From Tenacibaculum sp. M341 (GTDB taxonomy: Bacteria; Bacteroidota; Bacteroidia; Flavobacteriales; Flavobacteriaceae), in NCBI RefSeq assembly GCF_004337695.1, contig NZ_SJXJ01000004.1, positions 222,281 through 286,280 of the forward strand: a stretch of DNA of 64,000 nucleotides. Reading direction: 5' to 3'. Shown piece by piece: positions 1-9,300 of this stretch. The stretch's first letter is position 1; each line of letters starts with the position of its first letter. The position numbers were made by a program, and so were the translations under genes. The notes under the pieces were generated by a model that made no database searches, was not told the DNA's origin, and worked only from the letters and a program-made list of their open reading frames with translations.

Positions 1-273
1 GCTATGGAAGGTTTTGTATTTGAATCTAACAATGCTAAAACTTGGGTAAAAGTTCAAACAATGATTGAAAACTTTTTAAACCAACAATGGCGTTTAGGAG
101 CTTTAGCCGGTGCTACTCCAAAAGATGCTTACTATGTTAGTGTTGGTTTAGATAAAACAATGTCTGCTCAAGATATTTTAGAAGGAAGAATGAATGTAGA
201 AATAGGAATGGCAGCAGTACGTCCAGCCGAATTTATTGTACTACAATTTTCTCACAAATTACAAGAATCATAA
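1..273 (+). CDS. eCIS contractile sheath protein, C-terminal fragment (cut by window start)
   Basis: The reading frame is open from base 1, so the gene begins upstream of the window. The last 90 residues match the C-terminus of the complete sheath protein at 748-2055 almost residue for residue (EGFVFESN near the start, GRMNVEIGMAAVRPAEF near the end, SHKLQES at the stop). This C-terminal part is the conserved core of contractile sheaths of the Afp2-4/Pvc2-4 type, which forms the inner sheath layer gripping the tube. A tube gene follows after 14 bp, so sheath and tube form one unit that is repeated next door. The ATG at base 4 is internal and not a start. The variable N-terminal part cannot be seen. 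Confidence 0.93.
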   Translation, partial: AMEGFVFESNNAKTWVKVQTMIENFLNQQWRLGALAGATPKDAYYVSVGLDKTMSAQDILEGRMNVEIGMAAVRPAEFIVLQFSHKLQES

Positions 274-287
274 AATAATTTAAAGGA

Positions 288-716
288 ATGAATTATCCAT
301 TATCAAAGTTCTACTTCCAAGTAGATTGGGGAGGAACAAGAATAGGTTTTCACGAAGTATCAGGTTTAGATACAGAAGTTGAAATTATAGAATACAGGCA
401 AGGTGCTAGTCCAGATTTTAGCAAAATAAAAATGCCTGGAATGAAGAAGTTTAGCAACATCACATTAAAGAGAGGATCTTTTGCTGGAGACAATGAATAT
501 TTTAATTGGTTAAGTACTATTCAATTAAATTCAGTTGAAAGAAGAACAGTAACCATCTCTTTATTAGATGAAAATGGTAATCCTGCAATTACTTGGACAG
601 TAAAAGAAGCTTTCCCAGTAAAATTACAATCAACAGATTTAAAAGCAGAAGGAAATGAAGTAGCTATTGAAACTTTAGAAATTGCTCACGAAGGATTAAC
701 CATAAAGAATAATTAA
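288..716 (+). CDS. eCIS inner tube protein (Afp1/Pvc1-like, T4 gp19 family), copy 1
   Basis: A protein of 142 aa in the size range of Afp1/Pvc1 and T4 gp19 tube proteins, which stack as hexameric rings to make the hollow inner tube driven out by sheath contraction. The N-terminus (YPLSKFYFQVDWGG, then GFHEVSGLD) and the middle KIKMPGMKKFSNITLKRG are typical of this conserved phage-tail-region family. It is 73-80% identical by eye to the tube at 2083-2511, and 65 bases near the 3' end are identical between the two genes. It lies between two sheath genes. Two tubes and at least two sheaths suggest either mixed particles or specialised ends of the tube. Confidence 0.95.
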   Translation: MNYPLSKFYFQVDWGGTRIGFHEVSGLDTEVEIIEYRQGASPDFSKIKMPGMKKFSNITLKRGSFAGDNEYFNWLSTIQLNSVERRTVTISLLDENGNPAITWTVKEAFPVKLQSTDLKAEGNEVAIETLEIAHEGLTIKNN

Positions 717-747
717 AAAAAATTGAACATAAATAAATTTTAGACTT

Positions 748-2055
748 ATGAATTACAAAACGCCAGGAGCCTATGTAGAAGAAATTTCAAAATTTCCTCC
801 ATCGGTAGCACAAGTAGAAACGGCAATTCCAGCTTTTATCGGGTATACCGAATTAGCTTCACAAACAGAGCCAGTAAGAATTACTTCATTATTAGAATAC
901 GAAGCAATTTTTGGTAAGGCAAATCCAGAAACAACAATTTCTGCAACTATTACAGCAGGAAACGTAGTAGTAGCAAACCCTACTCCAAAGAAAAACAACA
1001 TGTACTATGCTTTACAAATGTTTTTTGCAAACGGAGGTGGACCTTGTTACGTAGTTTCAGCAGGAGCTTATAAAGCACCAGTAGCAGCTGAATTAGTAGC
1101 GGCAATGGGTAAATTAGAAAAAGAAGATGAGCCAACATTATTAGTTGTTCCAGAAGCTACTTGTTTAGCTGCAAGCGAGGCTTACGGAGCTGTGTATAGT
1201 GAGGCATTAATGCAAGCTGAAAAATTAAAAGATAGATTTGTAATTATCGATACTACTTCGGCAGATGATTTAAGAGATGAACTTCCTTTATCATCTAACT
1301 TAAAGTACGGAGCTGCATATTATCCAAACTTAAACACAATTTTAAACTATCAATATAATGATGCAGATGTTGCTGTAACAGTTGATGGTGTAGCAGGAAC
1401 ATTAGCAGACTTAAAAACTAGTGACTCTGGTAGCTATAATGCAGTAGCAAGAGAAATTGCTTCTTCATTACGTGTACAGTTACCTCCATCTTCAGCAGTA
1501 GCAGGAGCATACGCAAAAGTAGATAGTACTAGTGGAGTATGGAAAGCACCAGCTAATTTAGGTTTAAGTTATGTAGTTGGACCAGCTGTGAAAATTACAA
1601 AAGATGAGCAAGACGGATTAAATGTTGATACTACAGCAGGTAAATCTATCAATGCAATCAGAAGCTTTACAGGAAAAGGAACATTAATCTGGGGGGCAAG
1701 AACTTTAGATGGTAACAGTAATGAATGGCGTTATGTACCAGTTAGAAGATTCTTTAATATGGTAGAAGAGTCTGTAAAGAATGCTACTGAAGGATTTGTT
1801 TTCGAATCTAATGATGCAAATACTTGGGTACGTATTAAAGCTATGATTGAAAATTTCTTAAACCAACAATGGACAGCTGGTGCTTTAGCAGGAGCTAAGC
1901 CAGAAGATGCTTACTATGTAAGTGTAGGTTTAAATGAAACAATGACTGCCAATGACATTTTAGAAGGTAGAATGATCATCGAAATAGGTATGGCTGCTGT
2001 ACGTCCTGCAGAGTTCATCGTATTACGTTTCTCTCACAAATTACAAGAATCATAA
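748..2055 (+). CDS. eCIS contractile sheath protein, complete
   Basis: A protein of 435 aa, the typical length of Afp2/Pvc2-type sheaths. The N-terminus (MNYKTPGAYVEEISKFPP) is the classical sheath start, forming the extended arm that links neighbouring subunits. Residues around 115-160 and 225-290 are the variable outer part, with a Ser/Ala/Gly-rich loop. From about residue 300 the conserved core runs from SINAIRSFTGKGTLIWGARTL through WRYVPVRRFFN to the final GRMIIEIGMAAVRPAEF. It would polymerise around the tube and shorten on firing. The gene is co-directional with all neighbours, with 31 bp upstream and 27 bp downstream, and so is part of one long operon. Confidence 0.96.
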   Translation: MNYKTPGAYVEEISKFPPSVAQVETAIPAFIGYTELASQTEPVRITSLLEYEAIFGKANPETTISATITAGNVVVANPTPKKNNMYYALQMFFANGGGPCYVVSAGAYKAPVAAELVAAMGKLEKEDEPTLLVVPEATCLAASEAYGAVYSEALMQAEKLKDRFVIIDTTSADDLRDELPLSSNLKYGAAYYPNLNTILNYQYNDADVAVTVDGVAGTLADLKTSDSGSYNAVAREIASSLRVQLPPSSAVAGAYAKVDSTSGVWKAPANLGLSYVVGPAVKITKDEQDGLNVDTTAGKSINAIRSFTGKGTLIWGARTLDGNSNEWRYVPVRRFFNMVEESVKNATEGFVFESNDANTWVRIKAMIENFLNQQWTAGALAGAKPEDAYYVSVGLNETMTANDILEGRMIIEIGMAAVRPAEFIVLRFSHKLQES

Positions 2056-2082
2056 ACATTAAAAAATTTAAAAAAGAAAATT

Positions 2083-2511
2083 ATGCAGTATCCATTATCT
2101 AAATTTTATTTCCAAGTAGACTGGGGTGGTACACGAATCGGGTTTCACGAAATCTCAGGATTAGACAAAGAAGTAGAAGTTATAGAACACAGAATTAGTA
2201 ATAGCCCAGATTTTAGTAAAATTAAAATGCCTGGAATGATCAAATATAGTAACATCACACTTAAGAGAGGTTCTTTTAAGAGCGATAATGAGTACTATGA
2301 TTGGTTAGATACAATTCAATTAAATGAAGTAGAAAGAAGAGCAATTACTATTTCATTGTTAGATGAAGAAGGTAATCCAGCTATTACTTGGAAAGTTAAT
2401 AATGCATTTCCTGTAAAATTACAATCAACAGATTTAAAAGCAGAAGGAAATGAAGTAGCTATTGAAACTTTAGAAATAGCACACGAAGGATTAACCATAC
2501 AAAATAACTAA
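2083..2511 (+). CDS. eCIS inner tube protein (Afp1/Pvc1-like), copy 2
   Basis: A 142-aa tube subunit and close paralogue of the protein at 288-716. It has the same length, the same WGGTRIGFHE signature and the same KIKMPGM...NITLKRG core. Differences cluster in residues 25-40 and 60-80 (for example EHRISNSPD against EYRQGASPD), which in gp19-fold proteins are loops at ring interfaces. It follows its own sheath gene, so the operon reads sheath-tube-sheath-tube. This is a tandem duplication rather than the tube-sheath-sheath-sheath-tube order of the Serratia AFP cluster. A six-base gap separates it from the next gene apart from the stop codon region. Confidence 0.94.
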   Translation: MQYPLSKFYFQVDWGGTRIGFHEISGLDKEVEVIEHRISNSPDFSKIKMPGMIKYSNITLKRGSFKSDNEYYDWLDTIQLNEVERRAITISLLDEEGNPAITWKVNNAFPVKLQSTDLKAEGNEVAIETLEIAHEGLTIQNN

Positions 2512-2514
2512 TAG

Positions 2515-2958
2515 ATGAATAACACATATCCTCTAGCAAGTTTTTCATTTGTTATTAAAAGTCTTTCTGGTGAGGATATAGACTCTAAGTTTCAATCCGT
2601 GTCGGGACTCTCGACCGAGATTGAAACTGAAGAGTACTCAGAAGGAGGAGAAAACAGGTTTAAACATCAATTACCAACAAAAGTAAAATATCCAAATTTA
2701 ATATTAAAGAGAGGTTTGGTAGTAAGTTCGGCATTTACAGATTGGTGTAGAAATAGTATGGAAAACTTTGAATTTAGAACTAAAGATTTAACTATAGCTC
2801 TTCAATCTGGCGAAGATTCTTCAAAACCATCAAAGGTCTGGAGTGTAGTAGGGGCGTATCCAGTTAAATGGGAAGTGTCTGAATTTAATGCAGAAGAAAA
2901 CAAATTGGCCATTGAAACTGTAGAATTGAAGTATAAATATTTTACAATTAAAAAATAG
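2515..2958 (+). CDS. eCIS third tube-like protein (Afp5/Pvc5-like tube initiator)
   Basis: A 147-aa protein of the same gp19-like fold family but diverged from the two main tubes. It starts MNNTYPLASFSFVIKSLSG, has FQSVSGLSTEIETEEYSEGG in place of the tube signature, keeps the KYPNLILKRGL strand, and ends with AEENKLAIETVELKYKYF. In characterised eCIS particles the Afp5/Pvc5 protein forms the ring linking the tube to the spike complex. Its position directly before the DUF5908, LysM and spike genes supports that role here. Its start ATG follows the previous stop by three bases, so translation is probably coupled. Confidence 0.9.
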   Translation: MNNTYPLASFSFVIKSLSGEDIDSKFQSVSGLSTEIETEEYSEGGENRFKHQLPTKVKYPNLILKRGLVVSSAFTDWCRNSMENFEFRTKDLTIALQSGEDSSKPSKVWSVVGAYPVKWEVSEFNAEENKLAIETVELKYKYFTIKK

Positions 2959-2964
2959 AGAAAG

Positions 2965-3126
2965 ATGCCCATAGAAATTAAAGAGTTACATATTAAAATT
3001 AATGTAGACGAAGCAACCTCTAGAACTACAACCAGTGCAGAAGCAGATGCTAAAGAAATGAATGCAATGGTTAGAAAGCATGTAGAACAAATAATGCATA
3101 TAGCATCTCGTAAAAAAGAAAGATAA
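2965..3126 (+). CDS. Small DUF5908 (Afp6/Pvc6-like) eCIS protein
   Basis: A 53-aa ORF, ATG at 2965 and TAA at 3124, short enough to be missed by ORF finders. It begins MPIEIKELHIKINVDE, a start typical of the DUF5908 proteins found between Afp5- and Afp7-like genes in Bacteroidota eCIS loci, and ends in a basic stretch (ASRKKER). It lies seven bases after the third tube gene and 19 bases before the LysM gene, in the operon direction. The Afp6/Pvc6 protein is small too, and its exact role is unknown. The family assignment rests on the N-terminal motif, size and position. Confidence 0.85.
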   Translation: MPIEIKELHIKINVDEATSRTTTSAEADAKEMNAMVRKHVEQIMHIASRKKER

Positions 3127-3145
3127 AAAGAAATATCTCAAGAAT

Positions 3146-3838
3146 ATGGGTAAAGTAGAAAAGTTAAGAATTACAGCATACGAGGATGAAACCTTTGATG
3201 AAGGAAAAAAAATTTCTGATACTAAAGAGTTTTCAGTAGTAGCAAATCCAGAAAAGTATAGTATAAAGTATACAGTAAAGCATAATAAAGATCAAGGGGC
3301 AGGAGATAGTCATAACAATCCAAAGTTTACAGTAGCAAAATCACCAGACTTAAATCTTGATTTCATTTTTGATGGAACAGGAGTATTAGAGGGAAGTGAT
3401 GTAAAAACTAAAACAAGTGTTATTGATCAAATTGAGCACTTTAAGAAAGTAGTGTTTAATTATGAGGGAGATATTCATAAACCATACCATGTAAAAATAG
3501 CATGGGGATCTTTACTTTTTCAAGGAGTGCTTTCAGAAATGGTGATCGACTTTAAGCTTTTTAAACCGAGTGGAGAACCTTTAAGAGCAATAGCAAAAGC
3601 AAAATTTACTGGAGCTATAGATGATGACTTAAAAAAAGGGTTAAACAAACAAAGTTCACCAGATTTAACACATGTAAGAATTGTTAGAGAAGGAGATACT
3701 TTACCAATAATGGCAGAGCGTATTTATGGAGATTCTAAATATTATTTGGAAGTTGCTAAAGCAAATAAGCTAATAAACTTTAGAAGTTTAAAAGCTGGTC
3801 AAGAAATATTTTTTCCGCCTGTTGAAAAAACATCATAA
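3146..3838 (+). CDS. eCIS LysM-domain tube/baseplate adaptor (Afp7/Pvc7-like)
   Basis: A protein of 230 aa. Residues 1-165 match the CIS tube-adaptor domain that sits between the tube initiator ring and the spike, with the hallmark VVANPEKYSIKYTVKH near residue 35 and a DFIFDGTGVLEG stretch. A single LysM domain occupies about residues 175-225 (VREGDTLPIMAERIYGDSKYY, then LKAGQEIFFPP). LysM domains in Afp7, Pvc7 and T4 gp53-like proteins serve as protein-protein or peptidoglycan contacts in the baseplate, not as enzymes. It is three bases upstream of the spike gene, as in other eCIS loci. Confidence 0.92.
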   Translation: MGKVEKLRITAYEDETFDEGKKISDTKEFSVVANPEKYSIKYTVKHNKDQGAGDSHNNPKFTVAKSPDLNLDFIFDGTGVLEGSDVKTKTSVIDQIEHFKKVVFNYEGDIHKPYHVKIAWGSLLFQGVLSEMVIDFKLFKPSGEPLRAIAKAKFTGAIDDDLKKGLNKQSSPDLTHVRIVREGDTLPIMAERIYGDSKYYLEVAKANKLINFRSLKAGQEIFFPPVEKTS

Positions 3839-3840
3839 AA

Positions 3841-5577
3841 ATGAATAATAGCGGACAAATACAAACAAGTGCAGGAACGGGGCTTGTAACATTTAAAGTT
3901 CTTGTAGATGGCAAAGAAATTACAGCGGTAAAAAATATTGTTGTAGAAAAGGAAATTAATAGAATTCCATATGCACAAATCATTATTGTAGATGGAAGTG
4001 CGAGTGAACAAAAATTTAATTTAAGTAATGAAGGACTATTAATACCTGGAAAAGAAGTAGAAATAACAAGTGGATATTACTCTAATGAAGAAACTATTTT
4101 TAAAGGAATAGTTGTAAAGCACAATATTAAAGTAAGAGACAACTCTTCGTATTTAGTAGTGGAATGTATGGATGAGTCGGTGAAATTGACACTAGGTAAA
4201 AAGAGTGCTTTTTTTTACGATAGCACCGACAGCGATGTTATAGAAACATTACTTTCTAATAATGGGTTATCTGGAGAGGTGGAAGCTACTACTACAACAC
4301 ATGCAGAACTTATTCAGTACCGAACTTCAGACTGGGATTTTATGCTTACAAGAGCACAAGCAAATGGTAAGTTGTGTTTTATTGACGATGGAGAAATTAC
4401 CATTGCCAAACCAGATGCTAGTGGTGAAGAAGTTGAAACTGTTTCTTATGGGCAAACAATTCATGAGTTTGACGGAGAAATAGATGCCAGAGATCAATTT
4501 TCGACCATAACTTCTTACTCGTGGAATCCTACAGATCAAGAATTAATAGAAGCAGAAGCGCAAGATCCAGGAGTAGCATTAAACGGAGACTTGTCATCAA
4601 GTGATTTAGCAGATGTTTTTCAAATAGAAAACGTAGAGCTAAGGCATGGTGGAAACCTAACACAAGATGAATTACAGGAATGGAGTAATGCGAAAGCTCT
4701 ATATCAGCAATTAGCTAAAACCAGAGGACGAGTAAAATTTCAAGGAATACCAAGTGTAAAACCAGGAGTATGTTTAAATCTTGAAGGAATCAGTAATCGC
4801 TTCAATGGTAAAATATACATAAGTGGTGTTCGTCATGAAATCACAGAAGGTAACTGGTTAGTTGATGCACAGTTTGGATTGTCTCCTAAATGGTTTTCAG
4901 AAACATTTAAAGTAAATGAGACACCAGGTTCAGGAATTATGCCTGCAATTAATGGATTGCATGTTGGGGTAGTAACTCAGTTAGAATCTGATCCAGATGG
5001 AGAGGATAGAATTTTAGTACAAATTCCAATCATTAATAATGAAGAACAAGGAATTTGGGCTCGAGTAGCAACTTTAGACGCTGGAGATAATAGAGGAACT
5101 TTCTTTAGACCAGAAATAGAAGATGAAGTAATTATAGGATTTATTAATGATGATCCTAATGATGCAGTGGTTTTAGGAATGTTACATAGCAGTACAAAAC
5201 CAGCTCCAATTACTGCAGCAGATGATAACCATGAAAAAGGTTTGGTAACACGTAGTGAAATGAAAATGATTTTTAATGATGATAAAATATCATATGTGTT
5301 AGAAACGCCAGCAGGAAAAAAAGTAACCTTAGATGAAGATGCAGGAATTGTTCAGTTAGAAGATGAACATTCTAATATTATGACTTTTAATGATAGCGGA
5401 ATTACGATTGAAAGTGCTGGTGATATTACCATTAAAGCTTCAGGAGATTTGAATATGGAAGGCACCAATGTGAATGTAAAAGCAAGCGCAGCATTAAAAG
5501 CAGAAGGAGGTTCTGGAGCAGAGGTTTCATCAGGAGCAAATACAGTTATAAAAGGAGCTCAAGTACAAATAAATTAA
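3841..5577 (+). CDS. eCIS spike protein (VgrG-like, Afp8/Pvc8-like)
   Basis: A protein of 578 aa, the usual length for Afp8/Pvc8. The N-terminal ~370 residues form the gp27-like barrels (start QTSAGTGLVTFKVLVDGKE; the RTSDWDFMLTRA motif near residue 160 is characteristic of VgrG). The gp5-like OB-fold follows (residues ~375-470, GVVTQLESDPDGEDRILVQIP). The C-terminus is a repetitive beta-helix spike (residues ~500-578, ITIESAGDITIKASGDLNM with alternating small and charged residues). The trimer forms the central needle that carries the PAAR tip, encoded four bases downstream. No extra C-terminal effector domain is fused. Confidence 0.95.
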   Translation: MNNSGQIQTSAGTGLVTFKVLVDGKEITAVKNIVVEKEINRIPYAQIIIVDGSASEQKFNLSNEGLLIPGKEVEITSGYYSNEETIFKGIVVKHNIKVRDNSSYLVVECMDESVKLTLGKKSAFFYDSTDSDVIETLLSNNGLSGEVEATTTTHAELIQYRTSDWDFMLTRAQANGKLCFIDDGEITIAKPDASGEEVETVSYGQTIHEFDGEIDARDQFSTITSYSWNPTDQELIEAEAQDPGVALNGDLSSSDLADVFQIENVELRHGGNLTQDELQEWSNAKALYQQLAKTRGRVKFQGIPSVKPGVCLNLEGISNRFNGKIYISGVRHEITEGNWLVDAQFGLSPKWFSETFKVNETPGSGIMPAINGLHVGVVTQLESDPDGEDRILVQIPIINNEEQGIWARVATLDAGDNRGTFFRPEIEDEVIIGFINDDPNDAVVLGMLHSSTKPAPITAADDNHEKGLVTRSEMKMIFNDDKISYVLETPAGKKVTLDEDAGIVQLEDEHSNIMTFNDSGITIESAGDITIKASGDLNMEGTNVNVKASAALKAEGGSGAEVSSGANTVIKGAQVQIN

Positions 5578-5581
5578 GACT

Positions 5582-5872
5582 ATGAAACCAGCAGCAAGAG
5601 TAACAGATATGCATACTTGCCCAATGGTAACCGGAACTGTACCTCATGTTGGTGGTCCTATTTTACCAGCAGGAGAACCTACTGTTTTAATAGGTGGTTT
5701 GCCAGCAGCAAGAATGGGAGATAAAGCAGTGTGTACCGGACCACCAGATACTATAGTAAGCGGATCTGGAACAGTACTAATTGGGGGTAAACCAGCAGCA
5801 AGAATGGGAGATACAACAGCTCACGGCGGAACTATAACAGCAGGAGAACCAACTGTGTTAATTGGAGGGTAA
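5582..5872 (+). CDS. PAAR-domain spike tip (Afp10/Pvc10-like)
   Basis: A 96-aa PAAR protein (PAARVTDMHTCPMV at the start). Internal duplication is plain: GEPTVLIGGLPAARMGD near residue 32 is repeated as GSGTVLIGGKPAARMGD near residue 61, and a third GEPTVLIGG ends the protein. His and Cys residues (His12, Cys14, Cys53, His82) are candidates for the zinc site that holds the cone. It caps the spike trimer encoded immediately upstream and would pierce the target membrane first. There is no C-terminal toxin extension, so any effector must be separate. Confidence 0.96.
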   Translation: MKPAARVTDMHTCPMVTGTVPHVGGPILPAGEPTVLIGGLPAARMGDKAVCTGPPDTIVSGSGTVLIGGKPAARMGDTTAHGGTITAGEPTVLIGG

Positions 5873-5937
5873 AACCGAAGAGGTTACAACTTGTGAGTAT
5901 TTGATTATTAAAAAATAATTTGAAAAAATAAAAAAAC

Positions 5938-6348
5938 GTGGAAATAGACAATGATTTTTTGGGTAGGGGATGGAGTTTCCCTCCTGAGTTTAGTATCAGA
6001 CAAAAAGAAGTTGTTATGACAACTGGTAACAATGATATACAAAATAGTTTAATAATACTATTGTCTACAAAATTAAGAGAACGTGTAATGCTCCCAAAAT
6101 ATGGTTGCAATCTAGAAGAGTTACTTTTTAAACCTTTAGATCTTACACTAGAAACAGAGATAAAAGACATTATAACCAGAGCAATACTGTACCATGAACC
6201 TAGAATTGATGTGTTGAGTATAGCTATAGATGGTACCAATGAATTAGAAGGTAAAGTATTGATTCAGATTAATTACCAAATAAGAAATACAAATACCAGA
6301 AGTAACCTTGTGTTTCCTTTCTACAAAGGAGAAGCAACTGAAATCTAA
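5938..6348 (+). CDS. gp25-like baseplate wedge protein (Afp9/Pvc9-like)
   Basis: A 136-aa protein of the GPW/gp25 family. The start is a GTG at 5938: an in-frame stop lies at 5929, and the conserved gp25 N-terminal segment FLGRGWSFPPEF occupies residues 6-17, so the next ATG (codon 27) would delete it. The family EPR motif appears as HEPRIDVL near residue 82. gp25-like proteins link the sheath's first ring to the baseplate wedge and trigger contraction. The gene sits between the PAAR tip and the Afp11-like gene, the standard place. A 65-bp gap before it is A/T-rich with no clear signal. Confidence 0.93.
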   Translation: MEIDNDFLGRGWSFPPEFSIRQKEVVMTTGNNDIQNSLIILLSTKLRERVMLPKYGCNLEELLFKPLDLTLETEIKDIITRAILYHEPRIDVLSIAIDGTNELEGKVLIQINYQIRNTNTRSNLVFPFYKGEATEI

Positions 6349-6353
6349 AAAAA

Positions 6354-9300
6354 ATGACAAACAATACAGATACGTTTTTACATTACAGAGAAGGAAAAAC
6401 ACAATCGCAGCGTTTTTTGAAAAACTTAGATCCAGAAAATTTAAAGTTGAACGATTTAGATGTTGCAGATTGGTTGCTTTTTGCTTTTAATTTTGCAAAA
6501 CATGTAAACTATTTTGAAAAAGATAATTCACAAAGCTCATCGGTTAATTGGCAAGATTTTTTCGATTATTTTCAATTAAAAGAAATCATTAGTGATAGCA
6601 TAGATGATATAGATGCGAATGCTGTAGATATTCCTAGAAGAGAGCAAGTGGCTTATGAAAAGCTTCGTAAAAGTATTCAAGATAAATTATATGGTTTTGA
6701 AAAAGATGGAACTTTAACTCCGCACTTAGTTTTATTCATTTCGTTTTTAAATATTTTAGAATATTCTAAAAAGAGTTTTAATAATTTAACCAAAAGACAT
6801 CTCGATTTTTATTACAGTGAAATTTTAAAAATTGAAAAAAGAGAAGCTATTGAAGATAAAGCCTATGTTATTTTTGAGTTAGCGAAAAAAGCAACTCAAG
6901 AGATAGTTGCAGAAGGAACTTTGTTGGATGGTAAAAAAGATGCTGATGGAAAAAAGAGAGCTTATAAAATTGCAGATGATATTGTAGTAAATCAGGCTAA
7001 AGTTGAGCATATTAGAAGTTTTTTAAGAGATGATGAGAATCAGCAAATTAAAATGGCTCCTATTGCTAACTCTAAAGATGGATTAGGAGAGAAACTAGAT
7101 GAAGATTCACAGTATTGGTGGCCTTTTGGATATTTTCAAAATCCAGATACAGAAGTAGCTCAGTTATCTTATCCTGAATTACCAGATGCAGAGTTAGGAT
7201 TTGCTATAGCATCTCCAATATTAAAATTAAAAGGAGGAAATCGTACAGTTGAAATTCGATTTAGCTATAAAAACTTAGGAGCCTTAGGAACCACATTTAC
7301 AAATGCTGATGGAACACAAGGATTTGATGCCTTTGAGTTAGCGGATTTCAAAAAAAATATACAGGTATTATGTAGTGGAGAGGAAGAATGGCTGTTAAAT
7401 GAAGAGGCAATAAAAAGTGTTACCAATACTACCAATTCATTAGTTTTAAAATTAGAATTTCCTAAAGAATTTCCAGCAATTGCTCCTAATTCAGAAATGC
7501 TGTCAGGTGGTTTTACAACCAACCAACCAATCATTCGTTTTATCATTAAAGGAGAAGATAATTATGCTTTTTATAGTAAGCTAGCTGAAAAGAAGATTCT
7601 AGACATGAAGATTGATGTAAATGTTACTGAAATGACAGACTTCATTCTAGAAAATGATAGTGGATTAATTGATATTAAAAAACCATTTTATCCATTTACA
7701 TCGCAGCCAATTAAAGGATCGAATTTTACGTTGAAAAGTAGTGAGATTTTTGATAAAAAATGGAGCAACATTGATGTAAAAGTAAACTGGAAGAATACAC
7801 CAGATTCTTTTAAAGATCACTACAAAGCATATATCTCAGATAAAATAAATGGTTTAGATAGGAACTATTTTGAAAATCCAAGACCAGCTGAACAAAATGT
7901 GACGTATGTTGTTAATTCTGATGCATATTTTAAAGGAGAAGTACTTTTAAAAGAAAAAGAAAGTTGGGAATTAAGAAAAGCAGGTGTTTCTCTTTTTACA
8001 TTAAATGAGAATGATTTTACGTTTTCGATAAAACCAGGATTGAACAGAGCAGATGCGCTTAGGTTGGTGTTGAGTCAATCTATGTTGCAAGAAATTTATC
8101 CGGTGTTGTATACATTAACACTTACCGGAGGAGATCCAACACATCCAATTCCATCAAATGCTTACATTCCTTTAATTGAATCTATAGAGATTAATTATGA
8201 AGCATCAGAAGTAAAAGTAACAAACGATTTTAACGAAGAAACAACATTGTTTTTAGAAGATGTTTATGGGTATTATAAAGAAGATAAATTATTAAATATT
8301 GTTCCACAACATAATAATTCGGGTGAGTTATATATCGGATTAAGTGCTTTAGAAGGACAACAAATTTCGTTATTGGTTCAAAACGTAGAAGGAAGTGAAA
8401 ATCCTGAAGCAATAACATTTAATGAAGGAGAAAAAATAAAGTGGGAAGTGCTATCGAACAATTCATGGATTGATTTATCAGATGATATTTTATTAAATGA
8501 AACGAATAACTTTTTACAGTCAGGAATTGTAAAGTTTCAATTACCAAGCACATTAAATTTATCAAATACACGTCTTAGTGGAGATTTAGTTTGGGTTAGA
8601 GCTTCTATGAATAGAGCTTTTGATGCAGTGTGTAAGTTACAAGGCATATTTGCACAAGCAGCCATAGCAAGATTTGAAAATAATGGTAATAATCTTTCTC
8701 ATTTAGGTGAAGGATTACCTGCAAATACTATTGATAGACTTCAAACTAGAGTGCCAAAAATTAAATCAGTATCTCAACCATATAACTCAATAGAAGGCTT
8801 GTATGAAGAAACAGATTTAGAATATTACAGAAGAATTAGTGAACGCTTAAGACATAAAAATAGAGCTATTACACAATGGGATTACGAATATTTAATTCTT
8901 CAAAAATTTCCAGACATCTTTAAAGTAAAGTGTTTAAATCACACTTCTAACACTTCTTATTTAGCACCAGGTTATGTAACAATTATTGTAGTACCAAATA
9001 CAAGAAACAAAAACATATTTGACGTTTATCAACCAAGAGTAAGTCAAAACTTATTAACTGAAGTAAGAGACTTTGTGAATTCATTAAATACCATGCAGGT
9101 GAACGCTATTGTAATGAATCCGAATTATCAAGAGATAGGAGTAGAAGTATCTGTAAAGTTTAATAAAGGATACGATGAAAACTTTTACAGCAAAAAGTTA
9201 GATGAAGATATTAAGAGTTTCATATCTCCTTGGGCTTTTTCAGCAGCTGAAGAAATTAGTTTTGGAGTAGCAATGAATAGGTTTCATATGATTGATTATT

